From DATFVA01 sp963764235 (GTDB lineage Bacteria > Bacteroidota > Ignavibacteria > Ignavibacteriales > Ignavibacteriaceae), in the NCBI GenBank assembly GCA_963764235.1, contig CAVXRO010000008.1, positions 381,582 to 445,581 of the forward strand: DNA of 64,000 bases, given 5' to 3'. The notes beneath the pieces are model-generated. The model made no database searches. It saw nothing but the letters and a program-made list of their open reading frames with translations, and was not told where the DNA came from. Both the position numbers and the translations under genes were made by a program. Position 1 is the stretch's first letter. Each line of letters opens with the position of its first letter. This document shows positions 26,768 to 36,289 of this stretch, piece by piece.

Positions 26768-26894
26768 ATAGGAAGCCCTCCTATTTCTCAAAATGAGAAT
26801 ACTCCTCCAATTTCTTTTATAAAGATAATTTTTCGTCTGATTCTGGCACTAATTGTGTCTCTTATAGGGACCAAATGGAATTATCATAAGGAAT

Positions 26895-29800
26895 TTGTTG
26901 ATTTTTCAATACTTTCGTTCAATTCGGGTATTATTTTCCGTCTATCTCGGTATAATCCTCCTTTTTATTTACCTGGGCTTACATTTTTACCAGGAAGATA
27001 AAACCAGAGAATCTGCCGAAAGATCCCGTGAACTTGGATCAATTTCCAGGTTAAAGTATTCGGCAGTATTGCAGTGGTATTCAGAACGGCATGCCGATGC
27101 CCGTTATATATTCTCCAACGAAAGTCTTTACAGAATATTAAATTCCTCCTCATCCCCCCTTGGTGATTCTTCAGAGGTTGTCGGTCTTATATATTCGATC
27201 TATAGTAATCACGATTATTCCAACCTGTTTTTAATGAATCCTTCTTCCGGTGATATTATGAACATTAATCCTTCCGGTTCTGATGACATTATGAAGGATT
27301 CTCTGGATGCTGCATTAAAAGATAACAGAATTGTAAATTCTGATTTTTATATCGACAGAAATCTTAACAAGCCATGTCTGGACCTTTATGTTCCCTTCAC
27401 ACTTTCAAATGAGCGTGAGATAGCGGTCGTCCTTAAAGTTGATCCCTATAAGATCTTATTTCCCTCTGTTTCCAGCTGGTACATAAACGCTTCTTCAGGA
27501 GAGTCACTGATAGTGACTTCTTCAGCGGATAGTATAAATTATATAACTCCGCTCAGGTTCTATCACAATACATCGCAAATATTGAAAAAACCTCTGAGTG
27601 ATTTCAATCTTCCTGCTGCGAAAGTAATTAAAGGAGCGAGGGGAGTAGTATCTGGAAAAGATTACAGGGGAACAGACGTACTTGCTGATGTACACAGGTT
27701 TGAAAATACTCCGTGGTATCTGGTAACGAAGATGGATCTCTCGGAAATTTATGAACCTGTCACTACCAGTACCCTTAACAACCTGCTTATAATGGGTCTG
27801 CTCATTTCCCTGGGCGGAATACTGCTTTTATATTACTATACCAGGTCTAATTACAAGAACCTCAGGAAGATCTCAGAGACAGAGAAGAAATTTAAGAACA
27901 TCTTCAATAATGCTACTGAAGCAATTGTTATACTCAATAAGGAAAGGATTGTAGACTGCAATCCCGGCGCAGAAAAATTATATGGACTTCATAAGAAAAA
28001 AATCATCGGGAAGACTCCCGGAAATATTTCACCCGAGTATCAGCCCGGACATAAACGTTCTGAAGAATTGGCATCAGAATTAATAGGCAAAGCACTGGCA
28101 GGGGAGCCGCAGAAATTTGAGTGGGTACATACGAATAACGGAAATCTTATCTATACGGAGGTTACCCTTGCGGAAATTGAAGTTGATGGCGAAAAACTCG
28201 TTGCAGGATTTCTTCATGACATAAGTGAGCGTAAACTGATGGAAGTTGCTCTTTTTAAATCAGAAAAAATGTACAGATCAATTTTTGATTCTGCCCCGGT
28301 AGGAATTTACCAGTCAACTCTTGAAGGTGAAATTATAAAAACAAATAAAGCGCTGGCAGAACTTCTCGGGTACAATTCTGCGATTGAACTATGTAGGGTT
28401 GATATTTCTGATATATACCTGGATAAAAGTGAGAGACAAACCTTAATACATCAGTTTGAACCTACAGGTTCTGTTTCTGACAGGGAAGTTCTGTGGAAGA
28501 AAAAGGACGGGACAGTTATCTGGGTTCAGCTGAATGCGTTTGCAGTTAAGGATGAAGAGGGAAAAACGAAGCATTTTGAAGGATACGTCCGGGATATAAC
28601 AAGCCGTAAGCTTGCAGAAAACAAATTAAAGGAAAGCGAAGCACAATACAGAGATCTCGTTGAGAATATTAATGATATTGTTTTTTCACTGAACAAGGAA
28701 GGCATAATAACATTTATTAGTTCAGCAGTTGAAAAATCCACCGGATATAAAACCGGCGAACTTATCGGGAAACCTTTTACAGAATTTATACATCCAGAAG
28801 ATCTTTCGCTTGCATTAAAAAACTTTCACAACCTTTCTGTTAAAAAATCTGCACTCAGCGAATACAGAATAATAACAAAATCGGGCGAGTACAGGAGCTT
28901 GAGTGCATCCAGTACGGGTATCTTTGATCAAAGCGAATTCATAGGGATCAGGGGTATCCTTACAGATATAAGTGAAAAGAAGGTGGCCGATGAAAAGCTG
29001 AAGATTCAAACACATCTGTTGAATGAAACCCAGCACCTGGCAAGGCTGGGAAGCTGGGAACATGATTACGGGAAGAATCACGTATTCTGGTCGGATGAGA
29101 TTTACGAGATCCTGGGGATTGAAAAAGGATGGTTGGGGAGTACGAAAGAGGCATTTTATGAGTTTGTACATAAAGATGATCTTAATGCGTTCCTCTCGGC
29201 GTATGATGATTCCAGGAACGAGGGAATCGATGGATTCGAACTCGAACACCGTATTGTGAGAAAGGATAACGGACGAGTACGATTTGTATACCAGGAGTGC
29301 AGGCATTTCCGGAACTCTGAGGGGAAAATTGTACGCTCAATAGGAATGCTGCAGGATATTACAGAGCGTGTTGTTGCCGGAAAGCATATTCAGACTTTGA
29401 CAAAAGCCGTCGAGCAGAGTCCTGTCTGTGTTGTTATAACTGACCTTAATGGAAATATCCAGTATGTAAATAATAAGTTTACTGAAGTGACAGGATATTC
29501 ATTGAATGAAATTACTAATAATAATCCGAGGATATTAAAATCGGGCACCCAGAATGATGAATTCTATAAGGATCTCTGGAAGACTATACTTTCCGGAAAC
29601 ACCTGGTCGGGTGAGCTTCACAATAAGAAAAAGAACGGTGAATTGTATTGGGAGAATGCAATAATATCTCCAATCGTAGATGCTGGCGGAAAAATTTTGA
29701 ACTTTGTCGCGGTTAAGGAAGATATAACTGAAAAGAAGAAGATGATTGAAGACCTTGTCGAGGCAAAGGATAAAGCGGAGGAGTCCAACAGACTTAAATC

Positions 29801-30920
29801 CAGTTTCCTTGCTAATATGAGTCACGAGCTGCGTACACCTATGGTTGGCATCCTGGGTTATGCAGACATTCTGGTTTCCGAATTATCAAATCCGGAACAC
29901 ACGGAGCTGGCTAAAATGGTGCTTTCAAGCGGTAATCGGTTAATAGAGACTTTGAATTCCATACTTGATCTTTCGAGCATCGAAGCTAAAAAAATGGAAC
30001 TTAAACTTGAATCTATAGATGTGGTAAAAGTTCTTAAGGAATCAATTTCTCTTTTTATACCAAATGCCGCTGCAAAAGGATTGTATCTTAAATCTATACT
30101 GCCGGATCAGAGCCTGTTTATAAATTCCGACAGGGAGATACTCAATAAAATATTTAATAATCTTATAAATAATGCGGTGAAATATACCCAGTCCGGCGGT
30201 ATTACTGTCGAACTTAACTTAACTAATGACGGCGTCGGGAAAAACCTGATCATCAGCTTTACGGATACAGGTATTGGGATTTCTGCGGAATACCATGAGA
30301 TTATATTTGAACCTTTCCGTCAGGTAAGTGAAGGATATACACGTAAATATGAGGGAACAGGACTTGGTTTGAGCATAACAAACAAGCTGGTGAAGATACT
30401 TGATGGTTCAATAATACTTATAAGTACACCGGGAAAAGGCTCGGTTTTTACTGTCAAAATTCCTTTCAAAAAAGCAAAGGTTATACATAAAACTGATACA
30501 ACAACTTCTGTTGTTTCCGTATCAAAAGAATTTAATTTCCCGGAGAATTTTTCTGTACTTCTTGTTGAGGATGATGAATCAAATGCGCATCTGATATTAT
30601 CATATCTGAAACCATTCTGTTTTATAGAACATGTGACCAGAGGTGAGGAAGCAGTTGAATGCTGCAGATTAAAGAAATATGATTCTATTTTGATGGACAT
30701 TAATCTTAAAGGCATAAATGGTATAGAAGCTCTTGAGCAGATCCGGAGAATTGATGGATACTATGAGAGCATTCCTGTTATAGCAGTAACGGCACTTGCT
30801 ATGGCGGGTGACAGGGAAAAACTCTTGTCTGTTGGTTTTACAAATTATCTCTCAAAACCTTTTGACCGTTCAAGATTACTTAACCTGCTCACAAATGTAC
30901 ATAGAATTTCCGAAATTTAA
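26895..30920 (+). CDS. Hybrid sensor histidine kinase with about five PAS domains and a receiver
   Basis: A 1341-residue membrane kinase. Membrane segment 1 is near residues 10-30. The periplasmic Cache-like sensor spans about 31-297. Membrane segment 2 is near 298-317. Five PAS/PAC repeats then run from about 330 to 960, with PAC endings such as GFLHDISERK, GYVRDITSRK, GILTDISEKK, GMLQDITERV and AVKEDITEKK. The H-box is NMSHELRTPMVGILGY near residue 976. The ATPase has LINNAVKYTQSGG, TDTGIGIS and GTGLGLSI. The C-terminal receiver (about 1215-1335) has VEDDESN, phospho-aspartate in LMDINL and LSKPFD. It starts at tandem TTG codons (26895) with AAGGA before them. It follows the phosphatases by 127 bases, so it may feed the same system. 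Confidence 0.93.
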   Translation: MLIFQYFRSIRVLFSVYLGIILLFIYLGLHFYQEDKTRESAERSRELGSISRLKYSAVLQWYSERHADARYIFSNESLYRILNSSSSPLGDSSEVVGLIYSIYSNHDYSNLFLMNPSSGDIMNINPSGSDDIMKDSLDAALKDNRIVNSDFYIDRNLNKPCLDLYVPFTLSNEREIAVVLKVDPYKILFPSVSSWYINASSGESLIVTSSADSINYITPLRFYHNTSQILKKPLSDFNLPAAKVIKGARGVVSGKDYRGTDVLADVHRFENTPWYLVTKMDLSEIYEPVTTSTLNNLLIMGLLISLGGILLLYYYTRSNYKNLRKISETEKKFKNIFNNATEAIVILNKERIVDCNPGAEKLYGLHKKKIIGKTPGNISPEYQPGHKRSEELASELIGKALAGEPQKFEWVHTNNGNLIYTEVTLAEIEVDGEKLVAGFLHDISERKLMEVALFKSEKMYRSIFDSAPVGIYQSTLEGEIIKTNKALAELLGYNSAIELCRVDISDIYLDKSERQTLIHQFEPTGSVSDREVLWKKKDGTVIWVQLNAFAVKDEEGKTKHFEGYVRDITSRKLAENKLKESEAQYRDLVENINDIVFSLNKEGIITFISSAVEKSTGYKTGELIGKPFTEFIHPEDLSLALKNFHNLSVKKSALSEYRIITKSGEYRSLSASSTGIFDQSEFIGIRGILTDISEKKVADEKLKIQTHLLNETQHLARLGSWEHDYGKNHVFWSDEIYEILGIEKGWLGSTKEAFYEFVHKDDLNAFLSAYDDSRNEGIDGFELEHRIVRKDNGRVRFVYQECRHFRNSEGKIVRSIGMLQDITERVVAGKHIQTLTKAVEQSPVCVVITDLNGNIQYVNNKFTEVTGYSLNEITNNNPRILKSGTQNDEFYKDLWKTILSGNTWSGELHNKKKNGELYWENAIISPIVDAGGKILNFVAVKEDITEKKKMIEDLVEAKDKAEESNRLKSSFLANMSHELRTPMVGILGYADILVSELSNPEHTELAKMVLSSGNRLIETLNSILDLSSIEAKKMELKLESIDVVKVLKESISLFIPNAAAKGLYLKSILPDQSLFINSDREILNKIFNNLINNAVKYTQSGGITVELNLTNDGVGKNLIISFTDTGIGISAEYHEIIFEPFRQVSEGYTRKYEGTGLGLSITNKLVKILDGSIILISTPGKGSVFTVKIPFKKAKVIHKTDTTTSVVSVSKEFNFPENFSVLLVEDDESNAHLILSYLKPFCFIEHVTRGEEAVECCRLKKYDSILMDINLKGINGIEALEQIRRIDGYYESIPVIAVTALAMAGDREKLLSVGFTNYLSKPFDRSRLLNLLTNVHRISEI

Positions 30921-31141
30921 ATCAGTAACATCCCCTTCTTCTGCTTAAACTATCACATTTGCCCTTAGATTAGATGCGCAGTTGCTTCAATAATAATAAA
31001 CTGAAGAAAATATTTTTTAATATCAAAATACATTTCCCCGGGAGGATGATATATTTGAGAGAAACAAACAAAATTACTTTAATCTTGCCTCTCTGACTTT
31101 TTTTACTTTAATTCTGTATTATTAACAAAATACTATTTTTT

Positions 31142-31996
31142 ATGGCCATACTCAGGATAGGTACCTGTTCCTGGAAGTATGATTCATGGAGAGGGATAGT
31201 TTATTCTTCAAAGCAGAAGATTAACTATCTTGAAGAATACAGTGCCAGGTATAATACTGTTGAAATTGATCAATGGTTCTGGAGCCTCTTTGATGATATC
31301 GTCAGGCTTCCGGAGGAATCTACTGTAAAAGACTATAATAGTTTGGTTCCCGATGATTTTAAGTTTACCATAAAAGTTCCCAATTCGATAACATTAACCC
31401 ACTATTATCCTTCAAAGAACATAAAAGGGTTAAAGGAAAATCCTAATTTCCTCAATCTTGACTTATTTGATCAGTTTCTTAATAGCCTCCAGCCGATGTC
31501 CTCGAAAGTCGGCGCCATTATGTTCCAGTTTGAATATTTGAATAAGCAAAAAATGAGCTCACATGCCGAGTTTATCGACCGGCTTGAAGCATTCTATGAA
31601 AATACCGATAAGACTTACCCCTGTGCATTTGAAATAAGAAATCCAAATTTCCTCAACAGAAATTATTTTGATTTTATAACGCGGAGTAAATCTGCTCACG
31701 TACTCCTGCAGGGATATTTTATGCCGCCTGTAACAGACGTTTTTAACAAGTACCATGAACAAATAGGGGCCCCTGTAATTATCAGGCTGCATGGACCGGA
31801 CAGAAAAAAAATCGAGGAACTTACAGGAAAGGACTGGTCAAAAATTGTTCTGCCAAAGGACGAGAGGCTTTCTACGCTTCCCCCGATAATAAATTATTTT
31901 TTGGAAAAAGAGACTGATGTCTATGTAAATGTCAACAATCATTTCGAGGGTAGTGCCCCGCTGACAATTGAAAAAATCAAGAGGCTGCTGGATTAA
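31142..31996 (+). CDS. DUF72 family protein
   Basis: A 284-residue TIM-barrel-like protein of the DUF72 (YecE) family. Biochemical function is not established. Typical features are IGTCSWKYDSWRGIVY at the N-terminus, YNTVEIDQWFW, FKFTIKVPNSIT and FQFEYLN. YVNVNNHFEGSAPLTIEKI near the C-terminus matches the family ending. It has the usual length and stands alone, closed by a terminator shared with the convergent secF-secD operon. Confidence 0.9.
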   Translation: MAILRIGTCSWKYDSWRGIVYSSKQKINYLEEYSARYNTVEIDQWFWSLFDDIVRLPEESTVKDYNSLVPDDFKFTIKVPNSITLTHYYPSKNIKGLKENPNFLNLDLFDQFLNSLQPMSSKVGAIMFQFEYLNKQKMSSHAEFIDRLEAFYENTDKTYPCAFEIRNPNFLNRNYFDFITRSKSAHVLLQGYFMPPVTDVFNKYHEQIGAPVIIRLHGPDRKKIEELTGKDWSKIVLPKDERLSTLPPIINYFLEKETDVYVNVNNHFEGSAPLTIEKIKRLLD

Positions 31997-32013
31997 AAAA
32001 ATATATTGTAGGT

Positions 32014-32090
32014 ATAAAAAAGACTGTCTTAAAAGCAATCGTCACACAGAACTTGTCGAAGTGTGACACGTTTAAGACAGCCTCTTTTTA
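32014..32090. terminator. Bidirectional terminator between DUF72 gene and secF
   Basis: ctgtcttaaa near 32024-32033 pairs with tttaagacag (32071-32080). A nested tcacac/gtgtga stem lies inside it. A-runs to the left and T-runs to the right flank the structure, so it can stop transcripts from either side. Confidence 0.8.
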
Positions 32091-32102
32091 ATCTTTCAGC
32101 TA

Positions 32103-33242
32103 TCAGAACTGAACTTTTCTCTTGCTTCTATTTGCGTATTCCAGTACAAGTGCGCTGGCCACGAATATAGAAGAATAAGTTCCTATTATAATACCGAAGA
32201 AAAGTGTAAATGCAAAAGATCTCAGCACTTCACCGCCGAATATGAGTAGAACAAGTATGGTTAAGAGAGTTGTCCCACCTGTAAGTATCGTTCTGCTCAT
32301 TGTCCTGTTAACGCTCATATTGATTACATCTTTGAGCGGCATAGTTTTATGAATCTTCAGATTTTCTCTCACCCTGTCAAACACGATAACTGTATCATTG
32401 ATTGAGTATCCGACAAGAGTAAGGAAGGCTGCAACCACCGTCAGATCAATTTCTAGATTGAGACCCGGAATTACATTATATAAAACGGAATAAAGACCCA
32501 GAGTTATAAGTACATCGTGGAAAAGTGCAAGCACGGCACCGAAAGCAAAGATGAATTTAAACCTGAATGCCAGGTAAATAAGAATAGCGATTAGTGATAA
32601 GGCAACCGCAATAACCGCATCCTGCTTTAATTCTTTACCTACTTTGGGTCCTACGTGATCTTCTTTAATAACCTTAAAACCGTTATTTTGAATTTTTTCC
32701 TTCAAATTTTCCTTAAGCCAATCGGCTATTCCAACACTAACGATCATCCTTTTATTATCGGGTTCTTCTGAAACCTTACTTGTCTGAAAACCCGCACTGA
32801 AGAGTTTATCAGTTAGGATATTTGCAGTGTCAGCGTTAGCAAATTCATAGGTGACCGAACTTGCTGTCGAATCAACTATGTTCAGCGGAAGGCCTGCATA
32901 TATACTATGAATTTCATCATTTATATTTTTAACAACTTGGGGAAATATATTAGTTGGAATATTCTGTAATTCTGTTCGGATCAGTACACCTGTTTCGCTG
33001 CCGAAAGTTTTAAGTTCAACAGTGCCAAGGCCGATTTTATCAACGTACTGCCTGATCTGGGATATTTCAACGGGATTATCAAACTGGAGAACGATTTCAG
33101 TTCCTCCCTTGAAATCGATTCCGAATACCAATCCCCGGAATATTACATTTATTAATCCGATCAGGAAAAGAGAAGTTGAAATTATATAGAACAGCTTTCT
33201 CTTGCTTAAATAATCAACATGTAGATTTTCAAATATTCGCAT
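32103..33242 (-). CDS. secF: Protein translocase subunit SecF
   Basis: An inner-membrane component of the SecDF complex that uses the proton gradient to help pull exported proteins across the membrane. Six membrane segments are visible. The first is near residues 15-35, followed by the conserved FGIDFKGGTE. The block of four C-terminal segments contains TVVAAFLTLVGYSINDTVIVFDRVREN (given in overlapping pieces TLVGYSINDTVIVFDRVREN) and VNRTMSRTILTGGTTLLT. At 379 residues it is slightly longer than proteobacterial SecF because of an extended periplasmic loop. It follows secD by 35 bases on the same strand. Confidence 0.96.
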   Translation of the reverse strand: MRIFENLHVDYLSKRKLFYIISTSLFLIGLINVIFRGLVFGIDFKGGTEIVLQFDNPVEISQIRQYVDKIGLGTVELKTFGSETGVLIRTELQNIPTNIFPQVVKNINDEIHSIYAGLPLNIVDSTASSVTYEFANADTANILTDKLFSAGFQTSKVSEEPDNKRMIVSVGIADWLKENLKEKIQNNGFKVIKEDHVGPKVGKELKQDAVIAVALSLIAILIYLAFRFKFIFAFGAVLALFHDVLITLGLYSVLYNVIPGLNLEIDLTVVAAFLTLVGYSINDTVIVFDRVRENLKIHKTMPLKDVINMSVNRTMSRTILTGGTTLLTILVLLIFGGEVLRSFAFTLFFGIIIGTYSSIFVASALVLEYANRSKRKVQF

Positions 33243-33277
33243 TTATAAATTAGCTCCTTAAAAAGAGTAAAATTGAA

Positions 33278-35225
33278 TTAACCGATTGTAATTTTCTGCC
33301 CTTTGGCAACCATAAAGTCGAATATCAGCCTCGCTATAACAAGGGCGCTGAACATACTTGCAGCTATACCTATCATGAGCGTCAGAGCGAATCCCTGGAC
33401 AGGACCGGTACCGAACTGATAGAGTATAATACCCGTTATAAAGGTTGTTATATTTGAGTCGATAATGGCCGAATATGCTTTTGAGAAACCACTGTCAACT
33501 GAAGCTTTTATTGTTTTGCCTGTTGCAAGTTCTTCCCTGATCCTTTCATAAATCAGCACGTTCGCATCCACCGCCATACCTATCGTGAGGATGATACCGG
33601 CAATACCGGGGAGGGTGAGCGTTGCATTAAATCCGGCGAGTATACCGAGAATAAATAAGACCGTAAAGACAAGAGAAGCTGCTGCAACTGTACCGGCTCT
33701 CTGGTAATAGACGATCATGAACAAACCGACGATAATGTAGCCGATCAGCGCTGAGTTAAATCCTTTGCTGATTGAATCCTGGCCAAGTGACGGTCCGACA
33801 CTTCTTTCCTCAATTATATCGACAGGAGCAGGAAGAGCACCGGCTTTTAGCACGATCTCAAGCAGTTTGGCTTCGTCGAGATTTCCAACGCCCTCAATCT
33901 GCGATCTTCCTCCTGTAATTTTTGATTTCACATTCGGCGCTGAGTAAACCAGACCGTCCAGAATTATTGCAATCCTATGATTAATATTTGCGCCTGTTAT
34001 TCTTGCCCACTCTGCGGCACCTTCTGAATTCATCTCCATAGATACAACGGGCTGAGAAGTATTAGGATCAATATTCGACTGGGCGTCTGTTATTACTCCG
34101 CCTGTAAGTTCAGGTTTCTTATTTACACAGTAAAGCTGGTAGATTGCCTTGCCGTCCTGGTAGGTAATAGGCTTGGCGGAGAAAAGGAACTCAACGTTGT
34201 CGGGAATAACTTTCTGAACATCAGGCCTGTTAAGGATCAATTCAAGCTTGTTTCTTTCATCTGCTTTTACATATGCATCAGCTGTTCTGCCCTGCGGATC
34301 TATCATCGCAATAGAGAAAAACGGGTGTTCTTTAGCGAACTCTTCTTCTGTTAATTGTTTCTTTGAGGTATCATTTGCAGCTATACCTGTATCAGAAGCA
34401 GAAGTATCATTGGAGGCGGTAGTTTCAGATTTGGTTGTATCGACTGCAGTAGAATCTTCAAGCGGTTTTCCTGCAAGCACCTTATCAATTTTCTGCATGA
34501 TTGAGAAAGTTAAATCAGGATCTTTCAGGAGTCTGAATTCAAGCAGTGCAGTTCCCTGCAGCAGCTGTTTGGCTTCTTCTTCACGCGCCACTCCCGGAAG
34601 CTCAACGATTATTCTTCTCGAATCCCTGTCTCTGGATAGACGGTTCAGAAACACCGTACTGGTCAACCCTGTTTCTGATAATTTCAATCGCTCTTGTAAC
34701 TGCATCTTCAGCATCTTTTTTCAAATCACTCAGAATTGTTGCATCATCCTGCCGGATGTTTCCAAAATATCTACTCAGCCTTATCCCTCTCTGCTGGAAG
34801 TTCCTGCCCATAATGTCCACCACAGATTCATCGGTAGTTGCGGCTTCTTTCTCAGCATCCTTCATTACAGCTTTAAAGGCATCATCAGGGTTCTTTGCCA
34901 GTTTCTCCAGCAGCTTTGCTGTATTCACCTCCAGAACCACACGCATACCTCCCTGAAGATCAAGACCCAGTTTTATCCTCTTCTGACGTGCTTCAACAAA
35001 AGACGGGTTTGCATTTTTAATGCTGTCTTCCATTGCTGCAAGTCTGAGATCTATCTGGCTTGTGGTCATTCCGGGATTGTTTTGTTTCAATTCCTGCTTC
35101 CTCTTATCGAGGGCCTTATTCACTACCTTTGTATTCTGATAATCAACGTAAGTGGGATAAAGAAGGTAAAGACAGAGTGCAATTACGCCAAGAATTATGA
35201 TTATTTTGAACCTGAATTCTTTCAT
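33278..35225 (-). CDS. secD: Protein translocase subunit SecD, with one frameshift near 34,623
   Basis: The larger SecDF subunit, about 649 residues if restored. The N-terminal part (from ATG 35225) has a membrane segment (FKIIIILGVIALCLYLLYP), then KLGLDLQGGMRVVLEV and NRVDQYGVSEPSIQRQG. At that point the frame must change to continue as DSRRIIVELPGV. One missing base in the CCC at about 34623-34626 accounts for it. The rest runs on through a Thr/Ser-rich loop and the periplasmic P1 domain to LTIGMAVDANVLIYERIREEL and six membrane segments. Both halves fit one protein without loss, so this is more likely a consensus error than a real split gene. Confidence 0.93.
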
Positions 35226-35408
35226 ATTTAACTATGTTTCTGAATGAGTTGAAAAAAATAATTAAGAGTTAAAATTACCGTATAAGGGTAAGAAAGTCAA
35301 TAAATATTGAGGGTGATACATAATAATATATCACTGTGTATTGGTAGATAAAAATGCCCTCAAAGCCCCATTTTAATTAAAAAGCTGAGTTAAAGCAATC
35401 TGCCATCC

Positions 35409-35430
35409 GAACCTGCCTGACGGCAGTCAG
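35409..35430. repeat. Dispersed palindromic repeat, copy 1
   Basis: gaacctgcctgacggcagtcag contains the hairpin CCTGAC-GGCA-GTCAG. A near-identical copy lies at 52086-52108, followed in both by a related cTTGTTTc/CGTTTCag stretch. It lies between secD and pnp. Confidence 0.7.
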
Positions 35431-35458
35431 ACTTGTTTCTGCATCTGAAGAAATTATT

Positions 35459-36286
35459 TTACCCGAAATCCAGGGAAAGGACTGCTTTTAATAACCTTTC
35501 AAATTTTTCTTTAACTCTGCCGGCAGTTTCAGTGACTTCATCGTGCGACAGCCTGCTGTCTGAAATTCCTGCTGCATAATTAGTTATGCATGAGATAGAA
35601 GCAGTCATCATTCCGCGGCCTGCTGCATAATAAGTCTCGGGTACTGTAGACATACCGACAGCATCAGCTCCGAACTTCCTTATCATATTTATTTCAGCAG
35701 GTGTTTCATAAACGGGACCTTTATTATACCAGTAGACGCCTTCCTGAACGGGAATGTTTTCCTCTTCTGCAGCTTTCAGAATGATTGAAATGAGCTCCGG
35801 GGACGGAAAACGTAAAAAATAATGTCTCTCATTCAAACCTGAAATACCCAATAGTTCAGTCATTTCCTTTTTAAGATTTACTCCTAAAAAGGAGGAGGTC
35901 AGCATAAGATCGCCGGGTTTAAATTCATAATTCACACCTCCGGCTGCGTTAGTTGCAATGAGATATTTTACACCGAGCTGACTGCTTATATATGCCGGCA
36001 GAATACATTCAGATAGGTGATAACCCTCGTAAAAATGAATGCGTCCCTGAAAAAGGAGCAGTTTTTTTCCGCCAAAATGAGCAAAATGAATTTTTCCCTG
36101 ATGTCCTTCGATGGTTGAAGGCGGGTAGGAAGGCAGTTCTGCTGTTGATAAAGAAAGTTCCACTTCAACACTTTCTGCAAAATCACCCAGTCCGCTGCCG
36201 AGTATTACTGCAACTCCGGGAATGAAGGGTTTAATTTTCTTGAGATGAGAAATCAGGTCTTTATATTTAAAATCGATGTCAAGCAT
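35459..36286 (-). CDS. Purine nucleoside phosphorylase (trimeric PNP type)
   Basis: Cleaves inosine or guanosine with phosphate to the base and ribose-1-phosphate. The phosphate-binding loop GSGLGDFAE is near residue 30. GHQGKIHFAHFGGKKLLLFQ and GRIHFYEGY follow. The base-binding region is ATNAAGGVNYEFKPGDLM, and GPVYETPAEI and VGMSTVPE complete it. The asparagine of CITNYAAGIS matches the 6-oxopurine-specific subfamily. At 275 residues it is standard. It is the last gene of the minus-strand salvage operon, three bases after the nucleoside transporter. Confidence 0.93.
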   Translation of the reverse strand: MLDIDFKYKDLISHLKKIKPFIPGVAVILGSGLGDFAESVEVELSLSTAELPSYPPSTIEGHQGKIHFAHFGGKKLLLFQGRIHFYEGYHLSECILPAYISSQLGVKYLIATNAAGGVNYEFKPGDLMLTSSFLGVNLKKEMTELLGISGLNERHYFLRFPSPELISIILKAAEEENIPVQEGVYWYNKGPVYETPAEINMIRKFGADAVGMSTVPETYYAAGRGMMTASISCITNYAAGISDSRLSHDEVTETAGRVKEKFERLLKAVLSLDFG

Positions 36287-36289
36287 AAA

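Noticed and set aside
26780..26815. Weak tttctc/gagaat hairpin after the third phosphatase gene
   Set aside because: Stem is short and AT-rich with no T-run; not reliable as a terminator.
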